A DNA stretch of 64,000 nt, taken from assembly GCF_031845305.1 (NCBI RefSeq), contig NZ_JAVREH010000006.1, positions 172,568-236,567 on the forward strand, written 5' to 3'. Below the pieces are notes generated by a model. The model did not search any database. It was not told the origin of the DNA and was given only the letters and a program-made list of their open reading frames with translations. Positions within the stretch are counted from its first letter, which is position 1. Each line of letters opens with the position of its first letter. The DNA comes from Jatrophihabitans_A lederbergiae. Its GTDB lineage: Bacteria > Actinomycetota > Actinomycetes > Mycobacteriales > Jatrophihabitantaceae. Positions 57,850 to 64,000 of this stretch are shown here, piece by piece. The position numbers were made by a program, and so were the translations under genes.

Positions 57850-59646
57850 TCAGTCGCCTTCCTTGTGGCCCGGCAGGTACTGCTGGACCTTCTGCTTGAC
57901 GCCCTGCCTGACGAAGCCCCACGCATCCTCATCGCCGTGCAGGACCGCACCGGCGGTGGCTTTGGCTTGGGCGAAGGTGGCATGCGGGGGGATGGGCGGA
58001 ACGTCGGGGTCACAGCGGATGTCGAGCACGGTCGGGCGGTTGGCGGCGAAGGCGGCGTCCCAGGCCGGGCCGATCGCGTCCGGGGTGTCGATGTTCACCC
58101 CGGACAGGCCGAGGGTACGGGCGAACGCGGCGAAGTCGACGTCGGGCAGGGTCTGGGATTCGGCGAACTTGGGGGCGCCCTCCATCGCCCGCATCTCCCA
58201 GGTGACCTGGTTGAGGTCGTTGTTGTGCAGGATCGCCACGATCAGCCGCGGGTCGGCCCACTGCTGCCAGTAGTGAGCGACGGTGATCAGCTCGGCCATG
58301 CCGTTCATCTGCATCGCTCCGTCCCCCACCACGGCGATCGCCGGCCGATCGGGGTGGGCCCATTTCGCGCCGATGACGTAGGGCACGCCGGGTCCCATGG
58401 TGGCCAACGTCCCGGACAGGGAGCCCCGGATCTCGCCGTGGAACTTCAGGTGCCGGGCGTACCAGTTCGCGGAACTGCCGGAGTCCGAGGCCACGATGGC
58501 GTTGGCCGGAAGCCGCTTTGACAGTTCGTGGAAGATTCGCATCGGATTGACCGGGTCGGCGTCGGTCATCGCCCGCCGCTCGACCGTCTGCCACCAGTCC
58601 GCGACCTCCGACTCGACCTCCTCCCGCCAGGACCGGTCGGTCTTGCGTTCCAGCAGCGGGATCAACGCTTGCAGCGTGGCTTTGGCGTCGCCAACCAGGT
58701 TGAGTTCGTAGGGGTAGCGCATGCCGATCCATTTGCCGGAGCGGTCGATCTGGATCGCGCGGGCCTGATCCAGCTTGGGCATGAACTCGGTGTAGGGGAA
58801 GTTGGAGCCCACCGTGAGCAGCGTGTCGCAGCCCATCATCAGCTTGTAGGAGGCGATCGTGCCGAGTAGGCCGATCGAGCCGGTCACCCACGGCAGCTCA
58901 TCGGACAGAACGTCCTTGCCGAGCAGAGCTTTCGCCGCTCCCGCGCCGAGCAGGTCCGCGATCTGTGTCAGCTCGTCCGCGCAGCCGCGGGCGCCTTGTC
59001 CGACCAGTAAGGCGACCTTTTCCCCAGCGTTGAGGATGTCCGCGGCCTGTCGCACGGCGGATTGCGCCGCCGTGACGGTCGAGGCCGACATGCCCAAGCT
59101 CGAGGGCACCTGCTTCATCGCGTGACCGGGCGGCACGTACTCCAAGTCGAACACGTCGGAGGGGATGATGATGCAGGTCGGCGCGGATTCGCTGACCGCC
59201 ACCCGGATCGCGCGGTCTATCAGGTTGGGCAGCTGCTCCGGGACGGTGCACATCTGCACGTAGTCGCTGCACACGTCCTTGAACAGCGTCAGCAGATCCA
59301 CTTCCTGTTGGTAGGAGCCGCCCATCGCCGAGCGTCCGGTCTGGCCGACGATCGCCACGACCGGTACATGGTCCAGCTTGGCGTCATACAGGCCGTTAAG
59401 CAGATGGATCGCTCCCGGCCCACTGGTCGCCGCGCAGACGGCGACGTTCCCGGAGAACTTGGCGTAGCCGACCGCTTCGAACGCGGCCATCTCCTCATGG
59501 CGAGCCTGTACGAACTGCGGGTCGTTGTCCGCCCTTCCCCACGCGGCGAGCAGCCCATTGATGCCGTCGCCTGGGAAGGCGAAGACCTGCTTGATGTTCC
59601 ATTCGCGCAGCCGGGCCAGCAGCACGTCAGCGACGGTCTGAGCCAT
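57850..59646 (-). CDS. Thiamine pyrophosphate enzyme (pyruvate oxidase/PoxB-like)
   Basis: The 598-residue three-domain TPP enzyme has the N-terminal catalytic Glu in ARHEEMAAFEAVGYA, the middle domain, and the TPP/Mg motif GDGAMQMNGMAELITVAHYW ending in NND. The C-terminal FVRQGVKQKVQQYLPGHKEGD resembles the membrane-binding tail region of quinone-dependent pyruvate dehydrogenases. ATG 59646 has AGGAGA upstream. It is the first gene of the minus-strand operon and divergent from a MarR regulator. Acetolactate synthase or a 2-oxoacid decarboxylase are possible alternatives. Confidence 0.88.
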   Translation of the reverse strand: MAQTVADVLLARLREWNIKQVFAFPGDGINGLLAAWGRADNDPQFVQARHEEMAAFEAVGYAKFSGNVAVCAATSGPGAIHLLNGLYDAKLDHVPVVAIVGQTGRSAMGGSYQQEVDLLTLFKDVCSDYVQMCTVPEQLPNLIDRAIRVAVSESAPTCIIIPSDVFDLEYVPPGHAMKQVPSSLGMSASTVTAAQSAVRQAADILNAGEKVALLVGQGARGCADELTQIADLLGAGAAKALLGKDVLSDELPWVTGSIGLLGTIASYKLMMGCDTLLTVGSNFPYTEFMPKLDQARAIQIDRSGKWIGMRYPYELNLVGDAKATLQALIPLLERKTDRSWREEVESEVADWWQTVERRAMTDADPVNPMRIFHELSKRLPANAIVASDSGSSANWYARHLKFHGEIRGSLSGTLATMGPGVPYVIGAKWAHPDRPAIAVVGDGAMQMNGMAELITVAHYWQQWADPRLIVAILHNNDLNQVTWEMRAMEGAPKFAESQTLPDVDFAAFARTLGLSGVNIDTPDAIGPAWDAAFAANRPTVLDIRCDPDVPPIPPHATFAQAKATAGAVLHGDEDAWGFVRQGVKQKVQQYLPGHKEGD

Positions 59647-59782
59647 TGTGGTGTTCTCCTCACGAGTCATGAGCGTTGTCGCCGGGCGGAAACACTCGAC
59701 GTCCTGTGCGCGCTAGCGTCTGTCCGGGCGAGCGGAGTCCGCGCCTGGTTGGCGTACTGCTTCGCCACTCCTACTGGTTTAC

Positions 59783-59812
59783 TCGCAACGGTTGCGAATC
59801 GCAATAGTTGGG
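59783..59812. promoter_or_regulatory. MarR-type operator: perfect palindrome plus half-copy
   Basis: TCGCAACGGTTGCGA (59783-59797) is a perfect 15-bp palindrome and is followed at 59799 by a weaker copy TCGCAATAGTTGGG. They lie between the divergent TPP-enzyme and MarR genes, 15 bp before the regulator's ATG, a typical place for MarR autoregulation. Confidence 0.7.
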
Positions 59813-59826
59813 TAGAGACTTGGTGG

Positions 59827-60336
59827 ATGCCGGACGAACGTCAAACACCGCGGCGTCGTGGCGCCCATGATGAGGAGGCTGGCGCCGTACTGGCAGCATG
59901 TCGCGTACTGGTCGCCGTCAGCGCGCAGTCGGTCGCCGCGGTGGAAGATGTGGCAGACCTGATCGAGTTTCGTGCCCTGGTGATCGTGGCCAGCGGTGGG
60001 TCGGTGTCGCTCAGCACGCTTGCCGAGGCGGCCAATATCCACCTGAGCCGGGCCAGCCGACTGTGTGATCGGTTGGTGGTCAAAGGTTTGATCAACCGAG
60101 CCGACGACCCGGCCAACCGACGCCAGTTGACCCTGACACTCACGTCTGACGGTGAGCGGGTGGTGGGCCGGGTGATGCAACGTCGACGCGAGGTGATCCT
60201 CCCGATCCTGGCGCGGATGAATGAGCAGCTTAGCCCGCAGCGCCGCGCGGAACTCGTCTCGCTGCTGCGCGAATTTGCCGCCGCCGGCGGTGAACCCTCC
60301 GATCCTGACCTGTGGGGCATGGGGTGGAGGCCCTGA
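59827..60336 (+). CDS. MarR-family transcriptional regulator
   Basis: The 169-residue regulator has the winged helix (LSTLAEAANIHLSRASRLCD for the recognition part, DDPANRRQLTLTLTSDGE for the wing). Start ATG 59827 gives a normal length. It is divergent from the TPP-enzyme operon and 46 bp upstream of an SDR/GH15 operon. With the palindrome upstream of it, it is probably the local repressor of both operons, released by a substrate or phenolic ligand. Confidence 0.9.
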   Translation: MPDERQTPRRRGAHDEEAGAVLAACRVLVAVSAQSVAAVEDVADLIEFRALVIVASGGSVSLSTLAEAANIHLSRASRLCDRLVVKGLINRADDPANRRQLTLTLTSDGERVVGRVMQRRREVILPILARMNEQLSPQRRAELVSLLREFAAAGGEPSDPDLWGMGWRP

Positions 60337-60382
60337 GCACGTACCCGCGTGCTTGGCCTGAACTGATGAGGAGATGATCTGA

Positions 60383-61381
60383 ATGCCACGCATCATTGTG
60401 GTGACCGGTTCCAGCGGAGGTATCGGCCGAGCGAGCGCTGTCGCTTTCGGCGCCCGCGGCGACACTGTCGTCCTCGTGGCCCGCGGCGAAAAAGGACTTG
60501 CCGGCGCCGCCGCCCAAGTCGAGCGCGCCGGGGGCACCGCGCATGTGATCGCGGCCGACGTCGCTGATTCCGACGAGGTGTTCGCGGTCGCTGAGAGAGT
60601 CGAGACCGAGATCGGCCCCATCGATGTGTGGGTCAACGTCGCGTTCACCTCGGTATTCGCGCCCTTCGATCAGATCAAACCCGAGGAATACCGCCGGGTG
60701 ACCGAGGTAAGCTACCTCGGCTACATCTACGGCACCATGGCCGCTCTGAAGTACATGAAGCCACGGGACCGGGGCACGATCGTGCAGGTTGGTTCCGCCC
60801 TGGCCTACCGCGGCATCCCCCTGCAGTCGGCTTACTGTGGCGCCAAGCACGCCATCCAGGGTTTTAACGAAGCGCTGCGCTGCGAACTGCTGCACGACAA
60901 GAGCAACATCCACGTCACCATGGTTCAGATGCCGGCGGTCAACACCCCGCAATTCTCCTGGGTGCTGTCCCGGTTGCCGCACCACGCCCAACCGGTGCCG
61001 CCGATCTATCAGCCCGAGTTCGCAGCCCGCGGCGTCCTGTTCGCCGCCGACCATCCGAAACGACGCGAGTACTGGGTCGGGACCAGCACCATGGGCACCC
61101 TGGCCGCCAACGCGGTCGTGCCAGGGCTGCTGGACCGCTACCTCGCCAAGACGGGGTTCAAGTCCCAGCAGACCCAGCAGCGTCACGACCCAGACGCACC
61201 GGTGAACCTATGGGACCCTGCCGACGGTGAGGACGGTCATGACTTCGGCGCGCACGGCATCTTCGACACAAAGTCCCACGAGCATGACACACAGCTCTGG
61301 GCATCCCACCACCACGGCCTGCTCGGTCTGATCGCAGCCGGGGTGGGCGCTGCCGTGGCATTCGTGTGGCGGCGACCGTGA
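60383..61381 (+). CDS. SDR-family oxidoreductase with C-terminal membrane helix
   Basis: The 332-residue protein has an SDR core (about 1-220; TGSSGGIG, VNVAFTSVF, catalytic YCGAKHA after GSALAYRG). It continues into a His-rich segment (DGHDFGAHGIFDTKSHEHDT) and a final hydrophobic helix (LLGLIAAGVGAAVAFVW). The tail probably places the enzyme at the membrane. First gene of the plus-strand operon; the next gene's start overlaps its stop (GTGA). Confidence 0.9.
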   Translation: MPRIIVVTGSSGGIGRASAVAFGARGDTVVLVARGEKGLAGAAAQVERAGGTAHVIAADVADSDEVFAVAERVETEIGPIDVWVNVAFTSVFAPFDQIKPEEYRRVTEVSYLGYIYGTMAALKYMKPRDRGTIVQVGSALAYRGIPLQSAYCGAKHAIQGFNEALRCELLHDKSNIHVTMVQMPAVNTPQFSWVLSRLPHHAQPVPPIYQPEFAARGVLFAADHPKRREYWVGTSTMGTLAANAVVPGLLDRYLAKTGFKSQQTQQRHDPDAPVNLWDPADGEDGHDFGAHGIFDTKSHEHDTQLWASHHHGLLGLIAAGVGAAVAFVWRRP

Positions 61382-61734
61382 GCGCCCAGCGGCGCGGCGC
61401 AGCGGTTCTGACCGGGGCGCACCTGATGCAAGCCGCTGTGCTGCTGGCGCAACCGCCGGGGGTCCTGCGCGCGGTCGCGGGCAATCAGACTGTCCCACCG
61501 TCGTGGATCGTGCGCGTGCTCGGTCTGCGAACCCTCGCCCAAGCCATCGCCGAAGGCGTGCGACCGACCCGTGACGTGCTGCGCGTCGGCGTCGCCGTCG
61601 ACCTCGCGCACGCCGCGAGCATGCTTACCGCCGCCCGTGTGTGGCCGCGCTACCGCCGCGCGGCGTTGACCAGCGCGGGCACCGCGGGAATTTCCGCCCT
61701 CACCGGCATTTTCCTCGCCGAGGCGGGGCAGTGA
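61378..61734 (+). CDS. Hypothetical membrane protein (118 aa)
   Basis: A small protein with three or four hydrophobic segments (AAVLTGAHLMQAAVLLAQ, LRVGVAVDLAHAASMLTAAR, ALTSAGTAGISALTGIFLAE). Family not recognised. GTG 61378 overlaps the SDR stop by 4 bp, and its own stop overlaps the GH15 start by 4 bp (GTGA), so all three genes are translationally coupled. GTG 61366 is an alternative start. Confidence 0.75.
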   Translation: MSAQRRGAAVLTGAHLMQAAVLLAQPPGVLRAVAGNQTVPPSWIVRVLGLRTLAQAIAEGVRPTRDVLRVGVAVDLAHAASMLTAARVWPRYRRAALTSAGTAGISALTGIFLAEAGQ

Positions 61735-63485
61735 CCGCCGGGATCAGCGCGGAGGACCAGATCCCGCCGCAGGTACTGCGGGAATATGCGCTGCTGGCAG
61801 ACGGGGAGCGCGGCGCGGTGGTCGGCCCCCGCGGCGACATCGTGTGGCTGTGCGCCCCCCACTGGGACAGCGACGCCGTCTTCACCTCGCTGATCGGCGG
61901 TCCAGGCGAGTACACCGTGACCCCGACCGGGCGCTACGTGTGGGGCGGTTACTACGAAGACGGTTCAATGATCTGGCGCAACCGCTGGGTGACCGACTAC
62001 GGCACGGTCGAATGCCGCGAAGCACTGGCGTTCCCCGGCGACCCCCACCACGTCGTCCTGCTCCGCCGCATCCGCGCCCTCGAACGCGCCACCACAGTTA
62101 CCGTCTCCCTCCAACCCCGCGCCGGCTACGGTGAACATGAGCTGAGCGACCTACACCGCCACGGCAGCCTGTGGACCGGTCGCAGCGGTGGCCTGAACCT
62201 GCGCTGGAGCGGCGGTCAGGACGCCCGCCCCCGGCACGGCCGGCGTGCCCTGCACGGGGTGCTATACCTGGACGCGGGCCAGCACCATGACCTGGTCCTA
62301 GAACTGAGCGACCAGCCCCTGCCTGAGCACCCGGTCGACGCTGACGCCGCCTGGCGCGCCACCGAAGCCGCGTGGCACGCTGCCGTCCCCACCTTGGACA
62401 ACGTATTGGCCCCGCGGAACACGCGCCGCTCCTACGCCGTCCTTCGCGGGCTCACGTCCACCGGCGGCGGCATGGTCGCCGCCGCCACGACCAGCCTGCC
62501 GGAGCGCGCCGAAGCGGGCCGCAACTACGACTACCGCTACGTCTGGATCCGCGACCAGTGCTACACCGGCCAGGCTGTCGCCGCCGCGGGACCCCACCCG
62601 CTGCTTGATGACGCCGTCAGCTTCGTCGGCGACCGGCTCCTCGAGCATGGCGACCGGCTCGCCCCCGCCTACACCACCACCGGTGAGGCGGTCCCTGACC
62701 AGCGGCACCTGGATCTACCCGGTTACCCCGGCGGCTATGACATCGTCGGCAACTGGGTCAACCAGCAATTCCAACTGGACGCCTTCGGCGAGGCGCTGCT
62801 GCTATTCGCTGCCGCTGCGCGTCACGACCGTCTGAACACGCAGAGCTGGCGCGCCGCCGAAGCCGCCGCCGCCGCCATCACGCGGCGGTGGACCGAACCC
62901 GACGCCGGCATCTGGGAGATTGACAACCGCCCTTGGACCCATAGCCGCTTGACCGCCGCAGCAGGGCTGCGGGCCATCGCCGCCGCGCACCCGGCTGCGG
63001 CCCAAGGCTCCGATTGGCTCGCGCTCGCTGATCACATTGTCGCCGACACCGCGGCTCACTCCCTACACCCGGACGGATACTGGCAACGTTCCCCCGAAGA
63101 CCCCGCCCTGGACGCCGCTCTGTTGCTTCCCGGACTGCGAGGTGCCGTACCCGCTGATGACCCCCGCACGATCGCAACGCTGAACGCCTACCTGCGCGAG
63201 CTGACCCGAGACGGCTACGCCTACCGCTTCCGCCAGGATGACCGACCCCTGCCTGATGCCGAGGGATCGTTCCTGCTGTGCGGCTTCCTTGTCGCGCTCA
63301 GCCTCGACCAGCAGGACCAACCGCTGGAAGCGCGCGCCTGGTACGAACGCACCCGCGCCGCCTGCGGACCGCCGCAACTGTTCAGCGAGGAATACGACGC
63401 CCAGCAACACCAGATGCGCGGCAACCTACCGCAGGCCTTCGTCCACGCACTGATGATCGAAGCATCCGCACGACTCGCATACTAA
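61731..63485 (+). CDS. GH15 glucoamylase/trehalase-like glycoside hydrolase
   Basis: The 584-residue protein has an N-terminal beta domain (LLADGERGAVVGPRGDIVWL) and an alpha-6/alpha-6 barrel. GH15 motifs: RNYDYRYVWIRDQCYTG, EPDAGIWEI (candidate catalytic Glu in the first), PLPDAEGSFLLCGF (second acid region) and FSEEYD near the end. Substrates of this subgroup include trehalose, isomaltose and glucosides. It has no signal peptide and lies in an operon with SDR and membrane genes, so it probably acts on an intracellular alpha-glucoside or glycoside. Confidence 0.9.
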   Translation: MTAGISAEDQIPPQVLREYALLADGERGAVVGPRGDIVWLCAPHWDSDAVFTSLIGGPGEYTVTPTGRYVWGGYYEDGSMIWRNRWVTDYGTVECREALAFPGDPHHVVLLRRIRALERATTVTVSLQPRAGYGEHELSDLHRHGSLWTGRSGGLNLRWSGGQDARPRHGRRALHGVLYLDAGQHHDLVLELSDQPLPEHPVDADAAWRATEAAWHAAVPTLDNVLAPRNTRRSYAVLRGLTSTGGGMVAAATTSLPERAEAGRNYDYRYVWIRDQCYTGQAVAAAGPHPLLDDAVSFVGDRLLEHGDRLAPAYTTTGEAVPDQRHLDLPGYPGGYDIVGNWVNQQFQLDAFGEALLLFAAAARHDRLNTQSWRAAEAAAAAITRRWTEPDAGIWEIDNRPWTHSRLTAAAGLRAIAAAHPAAAQGSDWLALADHIVADTAAHSLHPDGYWQRSPEDPALDAALLLPGLRGAVPADDPRTIATLNAYLRELTRDGYAYRFRQDDRPLPDAEGSFLLCGFLVALSLDQQDQPLEARAWYERTRAACGPPQLFSEEYDAQQHQMRGNLPQAFVHALMIEASARLAY

Positions 63486-63648
63486 GCCCATGGATTCACC
63501 GTGGCGATTGACTGATTGGCGTGCCGTGACGCCGAGACGCCTTTGTGCGGCAAGAGAATCAGGCCTGTCGAGGAGCTGATCCCGGCCGTCACGAAGGGCA
63601 TTGCAGCTGTAACTATCTCATCCTCTCGGTCCGGCGCGCTCGGCGCGG

Positions 63649-63880
63649 TTGGATGACCGCGGTCTCGTGTCGTTTTTAGCTGCGTTGGCTCCGTCGCTGG
63701 CGTTGGCCGGTCGGACGGGACTTGGCGAGCTGACCGAACGGCATCTGACAGTCCCGGGTGGCACGGGTGTCGTGGCCGGGTCGAAGGTCAGCGCAACCGG
63801 TTGTTCACCGGCACCCGGGCCCCGTCGGCGCTGGGCATGTTTCTGCGGTCGTTCCGGTTCGGGCATGTGCGGCTGGCCGG
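63649..63880 (+). mobile_element. IS1380-family transposase remnant
   Basis: Two frames carry the N-terminus of an IS1380 transposase: DDRGLVSFLAALAPSLALAG and RTGLGELTERHLTVP (frame 1), then from 63795 NRLFTGTRAPSALGMFLRSF and RFGHVR (frame 3). About 25 residues between the two parts (the usual GMVAGADSIDDMDLLRHG region) are deleted and the rest of the gene is missing. Not active. Confidence 0.75.
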
Positions 63881-63915
63881 ACCCCGAGAATTGATCCACG
63901 GTTTGTGGGAGTCGG

Positions 63916-64000
63916 TTATTGGTGGGTGCAGGCGGCAGCATAAACCGCTGGAGCCTGGTAGCCGAGGGAACTGTGCCGTCGGCGGTGGTTGTAGTCCTCC
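63916..64000 (-). mobile_element. IS3-family transposase, C-terminal end (runs off the window)
   Basis: The minus strand reads EDYNHRRRHSSLGYQAPAVY to TAA 63916-63918, after AAACTHQ. EDYNxRRRHSxLGxxxP is the standard end of IS3-type OrfB integrases. The remainder lies beyond 64000. Whether the element is complete cannot be seen. Confidence 0.85.

Overview
The window is high-GC (about 70%) chromosomal DNA from an actinobacterium. Signs of this are the MarP-type protease, HelD, a giant CtpI-type P-ATPase, frequent GTG starts, DUF4142 and class-F-like sortase genes, and ABC sugar importers without their own ATPase. A soil or plant-associated relative of the Frankia/Jatrophihabitans/Nakamurella group would fit, but the sequence alone does not fix the genus.

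Layout. 1-11 kb is mostly housekeeping: an aldo/keto reductase end, a GNAT acetyltransferase, an MFS exporter, MarP, small membrane proteins, an Smr protein, HelD, a DMT transporter, and a glycosyltransferase coupled to a PIG-L deacetylase. 11-16 kb holds an acyl-CoA dehydrogenase-like flavoprotein, a flippase-like protein with a kinase-like insert, and a nickel/cobalt permease under a cobalamin riboswitch. 16.4-25.9 kb is a sugar locus: a secreted GH87-like alpha-1,3-glucanase, a divergent LacI regulator, a GH13 alpha-glucosidase, and an ABC importer (binding lipoprotein plus two permeases). Repeated yTTGCR motifs lie in its control regions. I read it as an alpha-1,3-glucan (fungal wall or mutan) utilisation locus.

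26-31.5 kb has two SDR genes, a dead phosphate permease, a broken small gene, and a DUF4142/sortase/disordered-protein group. 31.6-37.5 kb is a cyclic-di-GMP island: an EAL-DICT protein, a secreted subtilase ending in SARWS repeats, and, 2 bp later, a membrane GAF-GGDEF-EAL protein. 37.5-46 kb is mixed accessory DNA: small membrane proteins, an iron-permease-like protein, a cysteine-desulfurase-like enzyme, a frameshifted MFS gene, a YefM/YoeB module, an alcohol dehydrogenase remnant, a phosphoesterase and a methyltransferase.

46.1-52.3 kb is a minus-strand operon built around a 1,567-residue CtpI-type ATPase. It also carries four small single-span proteins that share an EWPxA-like membrane segment; one of the four is decayed. 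53.5-63.5 kb holds two divergent operons around a MarR regulator and its palindromic site. On the minus strand are a TPP-dependent oxidase-like enzyme, a membrane protein, a gluconate-dehydrogenase-subunit-3-like protein, a GMC oxidoreductase, an enolase-superfamily enzyme and a STAS protein. On the plus strand are an SDR with a membrane tail, a small membrane protein and a GH15 glucoamylase-like enzyme. The window ends in IS1380 and IS3 transposase remnants.

Several genes carry single-base lesions (pit, MFS, the small gene near 26.1 kb, one EWPxA paralogue). These may be real decay or assembly errors. No tRNA, rRNA or CRISPR array was recognised.
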